Below are positions 55,959 through 64,000 of a stretch of DNA of 64,000 nucleotides, one piece after another. The DNA comes from Frateuria hangzhouensis (lineage in GTDB: Bacteria > Pseudomonadota > Gammaproteobacteria > Xanthomonadales > Rhodanobacteraceae): assembly GCF_026410505.1 (NCBI RefSeq), contig NZ_JAPMIU010000012.1:1-64000 (forward strand), given 5' to 3'. Below the pieces are notes generated by a model. The model saw nothing but the letters and a program-made list of their open reading frames with translations. It was not told the origin of the DNA and made no database searches. The first letter of the stretch is position 1. Each line of letters starts with the position of its first letter. The translations under genes and the position numbers were made by a program.

Positions 55959-57602
55959 ATGACACACCGTCTCGCGATCAAGGCGCTGCTGGGCGCTTCC
56001 ATCGCCCTTGCCCTGTCCCTCTCGGCCCAGGCGGCCACGCCGCAGGGGCCGGCCAACACGCGTTTCGACATCAGCAGCCTGGCGCCCGGCGGCCAGTACG
56101 ACCGCTTCATCGTGACCTATCGCGACGGCAGCACCGAGCGCAGCAACCGCGCGGTGATGCTGCAGAACGTGGGCGCCGCGATCAGCCGGGCCGGGCTCGA
56201 TCACGCCAGCGTCGCCGGCCGCAACGCGGGCGTGCAGGCCGCGTTCCAGCGCAAGCTCGCCACCGGCGCGGACCTGATCCGCACTTCGCGCAAGCTCGGC
56301 AGCAGCGAGGCGGCCGCCCTGGTGCGCCAGATCGCCGCCGACCCGGCGGTGGCCTACGTGACGCCGGATGTGATGCTGCACCGGGTCCGCGACATCCGCG
56401 CCCCTGACAGCCTCAAGCCGGCCACTTTCACCCCCAGCGACAGCTACTACCCGATCTACCAGTGGCACCTGAAGGCGCCGGACGGCAGCATCACCTACTT
56501 CGGCGACGCCAACCACGGCGGCGCGCGCGTCAACGACGCGTGGGACCTGGCCGACGGCACCGGCATCGTGATCGCCGTACTCGATACCGGCATCACCCGC
56601 CACGTGGACGTGGACACCAGCTACGCGGACGCCGGCTACGACTTCATCACCGACGCCTTCGTGTCCGGCCGCGCCACCGACGGCCGCGTGCCTGGCGGCT
56701 GGGACCTGGGCGACTGGACCACCACCGAACCGTGGCTGTCCGAGTGCACCGACGCGGACAACCCGCCCGAGGACAGCTCCTGGCACGGTACGCACGTGGC
56801 CGGCACCGCGGGTGCGGAACTGACCGACAACGGCATCGGCATGGCCGGCGTCGCGTTCGATGCCAAGGTGTTGCCGGTACGCGTGCTCGGCCACTGTGGC
56901 GGCTACACCAGCGACATCGCCGACGCGATCATCTGGGCGGCCGGCGGCCACGTGGACGGCGTGCCGCGCAATCAGCACCCGGCGCAGGTGATCAACCTCA
57001 GCCTGGGCGGCGCAGGCCGCTGCAACCCGCACGATGTGACCGCCAAGGCGGTGGCCGAGGCGAACTCGCTGGGTGCGGTGGTCGTGGTGTCGGCCGGCAA
57101 CAGCGGCGACGACGCGGCCAAGTACACCCCGGCCGGCTGTCCCGGCGTGATCACCGTGGCCTCCACTGGCATCACCAGCCAGCGCGCCTACTATTCCAAC
57201 TGGGGCCACGCGGTGGAAATCGCCGCGCCCGGCGGCGGCATCTACCAGGACGACGATCCGAACACCGGCGTGGTCTCCTACGACGGTTTCGTGTGGCAGG
57301 CCCTCAACAACAGCGCCACCACGCCGGTGCCCCTGGGCACCACCTACGGCGGCTTCGCCGGCACCTCGCAGGCGGCCCCGCACGTGACCGGCACCGTGGC
57401 CTTGATGCAAAGCGCGCGCAAGGCATTGGGCCTGCCGTTGCTCAAGCCCGGGCAGGTGTTGCGGGTGCTGGAGAAAACCGCCTATGAGCCGATGATCCGG
57501 GCCAAGGGCCGCTACTCCATCGGTGCAGGCATCGTGGATTCGGCGGCGGCGGTCGAGGCCGCGGTGGACTTCGTGCCGCACGGCAAGGGCCGCGGCAGGT
57601 AA
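55959..57602 (+). CDS. Secreted S8-family (subtilisin-like) serine protease
   Basis: 547 residues from ATG 55959, with GGAGG upstream. A signal peptide (to AQAA, about 25) and an N-terminal propeptide (about 30-145, I9-like) are followed by the S8 domain. The catalytic triad is Asp209 (VLDTGI), His276 (WHGTHVAGT) and Ser470 (FAGTSQAAPHVTG). It is typical of extracellular proteases of Xanthomonadales. There is no C-terminal pre-peptidase domain. It is divergent from the borosin genes, so a role in precursor processing is possible but not shown. Confidence 0.94.
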   Translation: MTHRLAIKALLGASIALALSLSAQAATPQGPANTRFDISSLAPGGQYDRFIVTYRDGSTERSNRAVMLQNVGAAISRAGLDHASVAGRNAGVQAAFQRKLATGADLIRTSRKLGSSEAAALVRQIAADPAVAYVTPDVMLHRVRDIRAPDSLKPATFTPSDSYYPIYQWHLKAPDGSITYFGDANHGGARVNDAWDLADGTGIVIAVLDTGITRHVDVDTSYADAGYDFITDAFVSGRATDGRVPGGWDLGDWTTTEPWLSECTDADNPPEDSSWHGTHVAGTAGAELTDNGIGMAGVAFDAKVLPVRVLGHCGGYTSDIADAIIWAAGGHVDGVPRNQHPAQVINLSLGGAGRCNPHDVTAKAVAEANSLGAVVVVSAGNSGDDAAKYTPAGCPGVITVASTGITSQRAYYSNWGHAVEIAAPGGGIYQDDDPNTGVVSYDGFVWQALNNSATTPVPLGTTYGGFAGTSQAAPHVTGTVALMQSARKALGLPLLKPGQVLRVLEKTAYEPMIRAKGRYSIGAGIVDSAAAVEAAVDFVPHGKGRGR

Positions 57603-57630
57603 GCCCGGCCCATCGAAGATCGAAGATGGC

Positions 57631-57660
57631 GAAGGCGGGCATGAGCCCGCCTTCGTTTTA
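57631..57660 (+). terminator. Rho-independent terminator after the S8 protease
   Basis: GAAGGCGGGC-ATGA-GCCCGCCTTC, a perfect 10-base stem, is followed by GTTTTAT. It starts 29 bases after the protease stop codon. Confidence 0.8.
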
Positions 57661-57688
57661 TCCGGGAAGGCGCCGGGGCGCCGCGAGG

Positions 57689-57715
57689 CGGTGGTGGGTT
57701 GAAGCCCACCCTACG
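57689..57715. repeat. REP-like repeat, family B, single arm
   Basis: GGTGGTGGGTTGAAGCCCACCCTACG is a lone family B palindrome between the S8 protease terminator and the convergent stress-protein gene. Confidence 0.75.
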
Positions 57716-57769
57716 CGCGCTTGCGCGCGGAGAGCCGGCACACATGGCGCCGGATCCGCGCGCGCTTCT

Positions 57770-58330
57770 TCAGAAGCGCTGGCGATTCTCCATGCCGCTG
57801 GCGGTGGTGCCGCGGACGCCGAGCGTACTGGCACCGGCGGAAATGTCCTCCGCGCCGCGCCGCTCGAAAATGGCGCGCGCGCGATCGCGTTCGGCCATGT
57901 CGTCGGTGTGGACGCTGATCAGCACATGGCCTCCGCGCACCTTCTCGTCGTAGTGCTTGGCTTCCTCCTCGGGGATGCCCATGCCGACCAGCGCACCGAT
58001 GATGCCGCCGGTGGCGCCGCCGATCGCCGCACCACCGAGCGCTGCCATGATCGGGCCGGCCGCGATGAACGGGCCCACACCCGGGATCGCCAGCGTGCCG
58101 ATGCCGGCCAGCCAGCCCAGTATCGCGCCGGTGCCCATGCCGGCCACGCCGCCGGCGGTGGCGCCCTCGGGCGCCTTGGTGTTGTGCTCGGTAGCGAACT
58201 CGCGCGTGCCGCCACGATCCTGCATCAGCACGGAAATATCGTTGTTGCCAAAGCCGGCCGACTTCAGGTCGTCCACGATGTTCTCGGCCAGCTCACGGGT
58301 CGGCGCGGTGCAATAAACGGTTGCGTTCAT
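57770..58330 (-). CDS. General-stress-type protein with a glycine-zipper segment
   Basis: 186 residues from ATG 58330, with GAGGA upstream. The N-terminal domain (1-45) resembles the YflT/general stress protein 17M fold. A long Gly/Ala-rich stretch (about 58-118, many GxxxG) could insert in a membrane. A polar C-terminus (about 120-186, VLISVHTDDMAERDRARAIF) again looks ferredoxin-like. Family members respond to osmotic or desiccation stress in other bacteria. It follows the BON-protein gene on the same strand by 11 bases. Confidence 0.75.
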   Translation of the reverse strand: MNATVYCTAPTRELAENIVDDLKSAGFGNNDISVLMQDRGGTREFATEHNTKAPEGATAGGVAGMGTGAILGWLAGIGTLAIPGVGPFIAAGPIMAALGGAAIGGATGGIIGALVGMGIPEEEAKHYDEKVRGGHVLISVHTDDMAERDRARAIFERRGAEDISAGASTLGVRGTTASGMENRQRF

Positions 58331-58341
58331 GGGGGATGTCC

Positions 58342-58761
58342 TCAATGGCTCTGGTCGGTTTCGATATCGAGTCGGTTGTCCACGCGCTGGACGCCCTGGA
58401 CGCCACTGGCCAGTTGCTGGATGCGCGCCTTCTCCTGCGCATCGGCCACCGGGCCGCGCAGCGTCACCACGCCGCCGTTGGCGATCACCTTGACGTTGCG
58501 CGCCTTGACCGAGAGGTTGCCGTCGCCAACGATCGCCTGGCGCACGTTGGCGACCAGGTCCACATCGGCAGAGGCGTTGGACTGGTCCATCGGCAGGGTG
58601 GCGCGATCGTTGCGGTCGCGCTCGTTGGTGCCGGTGTTGTCGGCGTCCTGACCGGTAACTGGATGATCCGGCGGCGGACTCTGTTGCGCCAGGGCACCGG
58701 AGCTTGCCGCGACGGCCGCCACCAGGCCCACGGCCGCGAGGCTGGGCAATGCGAGCTTCAT
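58342..58761 (-). CDS. Periplasmic BON-domain protein (OsmY-like)
   Basis: 139 residues. A signal peptide (to ALAQ, about 26) is followed by a disordered polar stretch (27-65) and one BON domain (about 66-135: VANVRQAIVGDGNLSVKARNVKVIANGGVVTLRGPV in pieces). BON proteins bind phospholipid surfaces and are often osmotically or stress induced, as OsmY is. It is the first gene of a two-gene unit with the glycine-zipper protein. Confidence 0.88.
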   Translation of the reverse strand: MKLALPSLAAVGLVAAVAASSGALAQQSPPPDHPVTGQDADNTGTNERDRNDRATLPMDQSNASADVDLVANVRQAIVGDGNLSVKARNVKVIANGGVVTLRGPVADAQEKARIQQLASGVQGVQRVDNRLDIETDQSH

Positions 58762-58948
58762 GCATGACTCCCTTTGTGGTTTCGATGCGGGAACGATCCG
58801 CGTGACCCGGGGCGAGTTACCCCGGGACAGCCACGCTAGGTGCCAGCGGGTTCAGCGCCGGTGTCGCCTTGGTGAAAGGCGGGCAAAGGCCGCCAGGCCG
58901 TGGGGGCCGGGTTCAGGGCCTCCGCGGCAGTCGAGCCGCCCGGCGCGC

Positions 58949-60319
58949 TCAGAGATAATCGAACACCGGCGGAAACACGATCACGACCAGCGCTGCCCAG
59001 CTGGCATACACGTACAGGTAATTCGTCTGCCACCGTTCCAGGCTCGCGAACGGCGCGCGACCCCGCAGGAAGCGGAAATAGAGCACGGCCGACCACGCCA
59101 GGTTGACCAGCAGGATCACGTTCTCGCCCAGCGCCGCCACGCGGTTGGGCGTAAAGCCGAATTCGTTGATGCGCACGGCGATCGCCCATAGCGCCAGTGC
59201 ATCGGTCAACAGCGCACTGACCACGAGCACCACCTGCACGACGTCGAACACACCGGGTGGCGCTTGCGGATCCCGCGCCGACACCGAATAGAGCAGCAAG
59301 CCCAGCACCAGCACCAGCAGCAGATCGAAGGCGATCAGTTCGTTGCGATCGATCTGCACGCCACGCCCGGTCCACAGCACGGTGCCCAGGAACACCACCA
59401 GCACGATGGCAAAGAACGGCGTGAACAGGCGCGTCAGCACCGGCGCCATGTTCTCGATCACACTTTGTTTGGCCTCCACCAGCCACGCGGCCACCAGCAC
59501 GCCGCCGGCGGCGCCGCACGGTAACAGCCAGGTCGCGAACACGGTTTCGGCTTTGATGCCGATGGCCTCGAACATCATCATCACGAAGGCGGTGAGCACG
59601 CCGCCGCCCAGCGCGATCAGCACGAAGTAGATGAACAGCTCGCCGGAGAACCGGATGAAATCCATGCGCCCACCGACCTCGCGCCAGCGGACGCCGGCAT
59701 ACACCATGCCCACCGCCAGCCAGAGCGCGATCGGCAGATGCAGCGCCGCCAGCGCCTCGGTGGCGCCGACGGGCCCGTAGGGGTAGACGTTGACGAACAC
59801 CGCCGCCAGGGCGAACGCCACGGCCAGCCAGCCGAGCGCCCGGGCGCCTAGCTGCCGCTTCCACACGAAATAGCCGGCCAGCAAAGGCAGCGCGAAGAGG
59901 CTCAGGTTGCGCAGGTAGAAACGGTTCTCGTGCTCCCAATCCAGACCGAACAACACCGGCAGCTTGATCGCCACGGCCGCGGCCAGCGCCAGGGCGAACG
60001 CCACGAAGGCATCCGTGCGGCTGCGCGTGGACGGGTCGCCGCCACCCGGAGGCACCACCACGAGCTGCTTCCACAGCCGCTCCGAGTGCTCGTTGGCGAA
60101 CTCCCGCGAAAGCGCATCCAGGTTGCCCATGCGCTTGACCGCCACCAGGAAGGCTTCGTCGGTGGCCAGCCCCGCCTCGACCAGCGCCGCGACCTGCTCG
60201 CGCAGGTGATCCTCCAGTTCGGCGACGTCGACGGCGTGGATCGCCTGCCGGCGTCTGAGGTAGCTGCGCCACTGGTCGATCTGCGCTTCGAGCGATACCG
60301 CGTGATCCGAGGCCGACAT
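58949..60319 (-). CDS. Multi-pass membrane protein with a permease prefix domain
   Basis: 456 residues from ATG 60319. An N-terminal cytoplasmic domain (about 1-85, WRSYLRRRQAIHAVDVAELEDHLREQVAAL) matches the prefix domain often fused to ABC permeases or membrane proteins under PadR control. About ten to eleven hydrophobic helices follow. It starts two bases after the PadR regulator stop, so they are co-translated. The PadR repressor probably controls it directly. Transport function is not demonstrated. Confidence 0.8.
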   Translation of the reverse strand: MSASDHAVSLEAQIDQWRSYLRRRQAIHAVDVAELEDHLREQVAALVEAGLATDEAFLVAVKRMGNLDALSREFANEHSERLWKQLVVVPPGGGDPSTRSRTDAFVAFALALAAAVAIKLPVLFGLDWEHENRFYLRNLSLFALPLLAGYFVWKRQLGARALGWLAVAFALAAVFVNVYPYGPVGATEALAALHLPIALWLAVGMVYAGVRWREVGGRMDFIRFSGELFIYFVLIALGGGVLTAFVMMMFEAIGIKAETVFATWLLPCGAAGGVLVAAWLVEAKQSVIENMAPVLTRLFTPFFAIVLVVFLGTVLWTGRGVQIDRNELIAFDLLLVLVLGLLLYSVSARDPQAPPGVFDVVQVVLVVSALLTDALALWAIAVRINEFGFTPNRVAALGENVILLVNLAWSAVLYFRFLRGRAPFASLERWQTNYLYVYASWAALVVIVFPPVFDYL

Positions 60320-60321
60320 GG

Positions 60322-60702
60322 TCAGGCTCCTTGTGGCAACAGGACGGCCGACGCCGAATCGCCGGCCGGAATGGAAAGCGCGTTCCAGATCGAGCGCAGA
60401 GTCGCGTCCACCGCCTGCCACTGCCGGCGCTCTTCGGCGAGCTGGTCCCGGCCGGTCGGTGTGACGCGGTAGTACTTGCGGCGGCGCCCGCTTTCGGCGA
60501 CTTCCCAACGCGCCTCGATATGCCCGAGCCGCTCGAGCCGGTGCAGCACCGGGTAGAGCATCCCGTCCGTCCACTCCATGTGCCCGCCGGACAGCTCACG
60601 CACGCGCTGCAGGATCGCGTAGCCGTAGCTGTCCCCCTCGGCCAGGATCGCCAGCACGATCGGGGTCGATGAGGCGGCTATCAGATCCTTGTTGATCGCC
60701 AT
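60322..60702 (-). CDS. PadR-family transcriptional repressor
   Basis: 126 residues. The winged-helix motif has the family signatures TPIVLAILAEGDSYGYAI and EWTDGMLYPVLHRLERLG, with the wing in GRRRKYYRVTPTG. PadR proteins repress neighbouring membrane or efflux genes and sense small molecules. It leads an operon with the prefix-domain membrane protein. A tandem 15-base repeat in its promoter is a likely binding site. Confidence 0.92.
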   Translation of the reverse strand: MAINKDLIAASSTPIVLAILAEGDSYGYAILQRVRELSGGHMEWTDGMLYPVLHRLERLGHIEARWEVAESGRRRKYYRVTPTGRDQLAEERRQWQAVDATLRSIWNALSIPAGDSASAVLLPQGA

Positions 60703-60745
60703 GGATGTCCCGTGTTGCGCGGCGCGGGCGAACGTGTCCGCGAAT

Positions 60746-60775
60746 ACATGGTGGTACTATACATGGAAGTACTAT
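60746..60775 (-). promoter_or_regulatory. Tandem 15-base direct repeats in the PadR promoter
   Basis: ACATGGTGGTACTAT and ACATGGAAGTACTAT lie head to tail with two mismatches. On the minus strand they include a TATAGT -10 with TTGCAT 16 bases upstream, placing the repeats over the promoter. The direct-repeat layout gives operator half-sites with near helical-turn spacing. Confidence 0.65.
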
Positions 60776-60977
60776 GCATGCAACGACGAGGGACGCCGGG
60801 AGCGAGCGGGGGACGATCCAGGGCGCGGCCGTTGCCGGCGTTGGGTCGCCGGTTCATGGCAGACACGCTCTAGACACCGGGCCGGCTAGCGTGAGCGGAC
60901 CCGTGGACAAGCCCGGGAAACAGCAGCCCGCGCTCCGCCCGTGCCCGTTCCGCCGCGCCCTATCGAGACAGCAGCCC

Positions 60978-61421
60978 ATGAGCTCCCGTGCCGCATCGCA
61001 CCGCTCCATCGTGGCCAGCGCCATCTACGGCGTTCTCAACCCGATCCCGTACGGGTTTTTCGTCGCCGCACTGGTCTTCGACATCCTCTACGCCCGCACG
61101 GCCGTGATGCTGTGGGGCAAGGGCGCGGCCTGGCTGGTCACGATCGGGCTGTTGTTCGCGGTGATTCCGCGGTTGGTCAACCTGGCACAGGTCTGGATCA
61201 CCTCCCGGCACGGCGCCCTGCGTGCGGACAAGCTCGACTTCTGGCTCAACCTGGTAGCCATCGTCGCGGCGATCGTCAACGCGTTCGTGCACTCGCGCGA
61301 TGCCTACGGGATGGTTCCCGCCAACGTGTGGCTGTCGGCCTGCACGGTGCTGCTGCTGTCCATCGGCCACGTGCTGATCGTCGTGGAGTACACCACAGCG
61401 GGAGGCGTCACCCATGAATAA
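60978..61421 (+). CDS. DUF2231 four-helix membrane protein
   Basis: 147 residues starting MSSRAASHRSIVASAIYG. It has four membrane helices, the first with NPIPYGFFVAALVFDILY, the usual DUF2231 pattern (short, heme-protein-like membrane domain). It ends overlapping the sorbosone-dehydrogenase start by eight bases (ATGAATAA), so the two are co-translated. A membrane partner that accepts electrons from the periplasmic dehydrogenase is a reasonable guess. The frame upstream of 60978 is the PadR intergenic region. Confidence 0.85.
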   Translation: MSSRAASHRSIVASAIYGVLNPIPYGFFVAALVFDILYARTAVMLWGKGAAWLVTIGLLFAVIPRLVNLAQVWITSRHGALRADKLDFWLNLVAIVAAIVNAFVHSRDAYGMVPANVWLSACTVLLLSIGHVLIVVEYTTAGGVTHE

Positions 61422-62724
61422 GGCCATCGGCTGGAGTGCGCTGGCGTGTGCGGCCCTGCTGGGCGGGTGCGGCAATCAGGCGTCATATACGCCGACGGAG
61501 CAGTCCGGCGCGAACCCGCCCCTGCCCGAGGCCCGCAACTTCCTGCTGCCGCCCATGAAGGTTCCCGGCGGGGTCGGCTGGAGGGCGGGCCAGACGCCGA
61601 AGGTGGCGGCGGGCCTCAGGATCGAAAAGATCGCCGGCGACCTGATGCATCCCCGCCAGCTCTACGTGTTGCCCAACGGCGACGTGCTGGTGGTGGAAAC
61701 CAACGGTCCAGGCAGCGAGCCGGTCACCACGCCCAAGCAATTGATCGCCGGCAAGGTCAAGAACCGCTCGGGCCGGGGCGGCAAGGGTGGCAACCGGATC
61801 ACCCTGCTGCGCCATGACGCCACCACCGATGCATGGGAGCGGCACGTCTTTGTCGAGCACCTCAACTCGCCCTTCGGCGTGCAATTGATCGGCGACACCC
61901 TCTATGTCGCCAACACCGACGGCATCGTGGCGTTTCCCTACGTCAGCGGGGAAACGCGGATCACTGCACCCGGCGCGGCGTTCGCGGACCTGCCCGGCAC
62001 GATCGACCACCACTGGACCAAGGCCCTGCTGGCGAGTCCGGACGGCCGCAAGCTGTACGTCGGCGTCGGTTCCAACAGCAACATCACCGAGAACGGCCTG
62101 GCGGTGGAGTACCGCCGCGCGGCCGTGCTGGAAGTGGACGTGGCGACCGGCGGCAGCCGCATCTTTGCGACGGGCCTGCGCAACCCGACCGGGCTGCAGT
62201 GGGAACCGCAGACCGCCAGGCTGTGGGCGATCGTCAACGAACGCGACGAGATCGGCGCCGACCTGGTGCCGGACTACCTGACCTCCGTGCAGGAGGGCGG
62301 CTTCTACGGATGGCCCTACAGCTACTTCGGTCAGCACGTGGATACCCGCGTCCAGCCGCCACGGCCGGACCTGGTCAACAAGGCGATCAAGCCGGACTAC
62401 GCGCTGGGGTCGCATGTGGCTGCGCTCGGGCTGCTGTTCTCCACCGACAACGCCCTGCCCGCCAGCTACCACGGCGGCGCATTCGTCAGCGAGCACGGCA
62501 GTTGGAACCGCAAGCCGCTCAGTGGCTACCGGGTCGTCTTCGTCGCCTTCCGGCAAGGCAAGCCGGTTGGCGTGCCCCAACCGGTGGTCACCGGCTTCCA
62601 CTCCGACGACGAGTCCACGCTGTACGGCGCCCCGGTCGGGCTCGCACAGGACAAGGACGGCGCGCTGCTGATTGCGGACGACGTGGGCAACGTCGTGTGG
62701 CGGGTGTCGGCGGACACGCGCTGA
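61414..62724 (+). CDS. PQQ-dependent sorbosone-dehydrogenase-like lipoprotein (paralogue)
   Basis: 436 residues with a lipobox ALLGGC (Cys19). It is a close paralogue of the protein at 34142-35461: [62 protein letters not shown] and [14 protein letters not shown] all have near-identical counterparts. It would oxidise sugars or related alcohols in the periplasm with PQQ. PQQ biosynthesis genes are not in the window. It is translated together with the DUF2231 membrane protein. Confidence 0.9.
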   Translation: MNKAIGWSALACAALLGGCGNQASYTPTEQSGANPPLPEARNFLLPPMKVPGGVGWRAGQTPKVAAGLRIEKIAGDLMHPRQLYVLPNGDVLVVETNGPGSEPVTTPKQLIAGKVKNRSGRGGKGGNRITLLRHDATTDAWERHVFVEHLNSPFGVQLIGDTLYVANTDGIVAFPYVSGETRITAPGAAFADLPGTIDHHWTKALLASPDGRKLYVGVGSNSNITENGLAVEYRRAAVLEVDVATGGSRIFATGLRNPTGLQWEPQTARLWAIVNERDEIGADLVPDYLTSVQEGGFYGWPYSYFGQHVDTRVQPPRPDLVNKAIKPDYALGSHVAALGLLFSTDNALPASYHGGAFVSEHGSWNRKPLSGYRVVFVAFRQGKPVGVPQPVVTGFHSDDESTLYGAPVGLAQDKDGALLIADDVGNVVWRVSADTR

Positions 62725-63108
62725 GCTCGTCATCCCGACGGCCTGCGGGACGGAGCCGGCCTCCGGCAGCCGACCGGGACCGCGGCGGGCCACGGGCGAC
62801 GGCGATTGCCCCACCGCGACAGCTGCATGGAGCCACGTCCGTGCTAGGCTTCGGCCTCGAAGGGGAGTAGCTCCCACGTGCTGTCGCCGTCATGACGAGC
62901 TTGAGGCTCCGGTGCAGCAGCAGGCCGATCCGGCCTGTGAGCAAGACCTTCGCCGTTCCGCGGCGAAGGTGCGTCCATCCGATGCATGTGCGCTGCGGCT
63001 TCGCCCGCGGGTGACCGCATGCACGCGATCCATGCATGCGGCACTTTCGGGTTTCAGCGGAGCGTGTGGCGGGCCTGTCGCCCGTCCGGTTCCGGAACCC
63101 GGAGACAG
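62725..63108. other. 384-base intergenic region with a perfect hairpin
   Basis: It contains a perfect stem ACCTTCGCCG-TTCCG-CGGCGAAGGT (62946-62970) without a T-run, then a stretch with repeated ATGCATG and GCATGC words (62975-63045). No coding frame here has a ribosome site or recognisable protein. The hairpin could be a processing or weak termination signal. Confidence 0.4.
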
Positions 63109-63387
63109 ATGATGTTGTGCCCCGTATGCAAGACCGTGAACCTCGCGATGACCGACCGCCAGGGCATCGAGATCGACTACTGCCCCAGCTGCCGCGGCGT
63201 CTGGCTGGACCGCGGCGAGCTCGACCGCCTGATCGACCGCGCCGAGCAGCCCGCTGCACGCGCGGCGCCGATCACGACGCCGCCTCGCCATGGGCGGCCC
63301 TATCCTCCCGCCCCTGAGCAACACGATGCCTACCGGCACGGCCGCAAGCGCCACAAATCGCTGCTCGGCGAACTGTTCGATTTCTAG
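63109..63387 (+). CDS. zf-TFIIB-type zinc-ribbon protein
   Basis: 92 residues, GGAGA upstream. A zinc ribbon is formed by CPVC (4-7) and CPSC (25-28), with VWLDRGELDRL following, as in the zf-TFIIB (COG3809) family. The C-terminal half is Pro/His/Arg-rich, ending KRHKSLLGELFDF. It is a small cytosolic protein of unknown function often seen near stress or membrane genes. A hairpin (63409-63430) follows. Confidence 0.85.
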   Translation: MMLCPVCKTVNLAMTDRQGIEIDYCPSCRGVWLDRGELDRLIDRAEQPAARAAPITTPPRHGRPYPPAPEQHDAYRHGRKRHKSLLGELFDF

Positions 63388-63408
63388 CACGCGCACGCCC
63401 CTGACGCC

Positions 63409-63430
63409 CGCCGGCCCGACCGGGCCGGCG
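63409..63430 (+). terminator. Weak terminator-like hairpin
   Basis: CGCCGGCCC-GACC-GGGCCGGCG is a perfect 9-base stem followed by only TTT. It lies between the zinc-ribbon and TerC-family genes. Confidence 0.5.
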
Positions 63431-63466
63431 TTTCCCCAGTCCGTCATCCGAACAACGGAAAAACCC

Positions 63467-64000
63467 ATGGACGCTCTACTGAATCCCGAGATCTGGCTTG
63501 CGCTGGCGACCCTCACCGCGCTCGAGCTGGTGCTGGGCATCGACAACATCATTTTCATCTCGATCCTGGCGGGCAAGCTGCCGCCGGCGCAGCGCGACAA
63601 GGCGCGCCGGCTGGGCATCACGCTCGCCGCCGTCACCCGCCTGGCGCTGTTGATGGCGATCGCCTGGATCATCGGCCTGACCGCCCCGCTGTTTTCGGTG
63701 ATGGGCCAGCCCTTCTCCTGGCGCGACCTGATCCTGATCGGCGGCGGCCTGTTCCTGATCGCCAAGGCCACCCACGAAATCCACCAGAAACTCGAAGGCG
63801 CCAGCGAACCGGCAAGCCCGGGCAAGGCCGCTGCCGCATCGCTGGGCGGCGTGATCGTGCAGATCATGCTGCTGGACGTGGTGTTCTCGCTCGATTCGAT
63901 CATCACCGCCGTAGGCATGGTCGACGAGCGCTGGGTCATGGTTGCGGCGATCCTGATCTCGATCGCCTTCATGCTGATATTCGCCAAGGCACTCGGCGAG
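63467..64000 (+). CDS. TerC-family integral membrane protein (truncated by window end)
   Basis: The first 178 residues are visible. Hydrophobic helices bear the TerC signatures ALELVLGIDNIIFI (20-33) and LLDVVFSLDSIITAVGM (about 144-160), the acidic metal-site residues of the family. TerC/Alx-type proteins export manganese or protect exoproteins from mismetallation; tellurite resistance is a side effect. The C-terminal part lies beyond the window. Confidence 0.92.
   Translation, partial: MDALLNPEIWLALATLTALELVLGIDNIIFISILAGKLPPAQRDKARRLGITLAAVTRLALLMAIAWIIGLTAPLFSVMGQPFSWRDLILIGGGLFLIAKATHEIHQKLEGASEPASPGKAAAASLGGVIVQIMLLDVVFSLDSIITAVGMVDERWVMVAAILISIAFMLIFAKALGE

Overview
The window is a 64 kb, very GC-rich, gene-dense chromosomal segment from a gammaproteobacterium, most likely of the Rhodanobacteraceae/Xanthomonadales group (Rhodanobacter, Dyella, Luteibacter or Frateuria relatives). 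This rests on gene content and style: large TonB-dependent receptors, a sufBCDS operon headed by an Rrf2 regulator, many secreted or lipoprotein metallopeptidases, and dense palindromic intergenic repeats (TGTAGGAGC...GGGCGATGC and GTAGGGTGGGCTTCAGCCCACC types). I saw no rRNA, tRNA, CRISPR array, prophage or replication origin. The only mobile-element trace is the first dozen codons of an IS110-type transposase at the left edge.

Layout. 0.1-3.7 kb (minus): a pqiA-pqiA-pqiB-pqiC intermembrane lipid-transport operon, divergent from a thioredoxin/TPR protein (CnoX type). 5-9.3 kb: a thioesterase-fold protein, an ECF sigma factor with a coupled membrane protein, a DUF502 protein and an M14 carboxypeptidase. 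9.5-18.4 kb: an M13 lipoprotein peptidase, a large TonB receptor, and a Fur-boxed catecholate-siderophore receptor followed by a PiuC-type dioxygenase. 18.6-30.6 kb: RapA, an Asp/Glu racemase, an amino-acid permease, a rhomboid protease, an NlpC/P60 peptidase, a PLP homeostasis protein, an M20 dipeptidase, ComEA, a SET protein and an acetyltransferase. 30.5-32.8 kb: an M1 peptidase with a coupled membrane protein. 33-41 kb: the SUF iron-sulfur operon (sufR-sufB-sufC-sufD-sufS). It is separated from a GNAT/Rieske-ferredoxin pair by an oppositely oriented sorbosone-dehydrogenase-like gene. 41-52.5 kb: a nucleotide-sugar dehydrogenase, several small unknowns, a GST, an HWE histidine kinase, an alpha/beta hydrolase, three-domain DNA ligase D and a methyltransferase.

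The most interesting locus is at 52.5-57.6 kb. A tetrapyrrole-methylase-fold protein (54710-55549) carries the hallmarks of the borosin peptide alpha-N-methyltransferases (OphMA/SonM). It lies immediately upstream of a separate 90-residue helical protein with a short Val/Ile-rich segment and an acidic tail. Together they look like a split borosin RiPP system: trans-acting methyltransferase plus precursor. They are followed by a TPR-GGDEF diguanylate cyclase and lie divergent from a secreted subtilisin-like protease. No function for this locus can be read from the sequence beyond that inference.

57.7-64 kb: a general-stress-type glycine-zipper protein and a BON protein, a PadR-controlled membrane protein with a tandem-repeat operator, a DUF2231/sorbosone-dehydrogenase pair paralogous to the 34 kb gene, a zinc-finger protein, and the start of a TerC-family membrane protein. 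Palindromic repeats punctuate the whole window. In at least four genes they form the 3' end of the reading frame, supplying or moving the stop codon.
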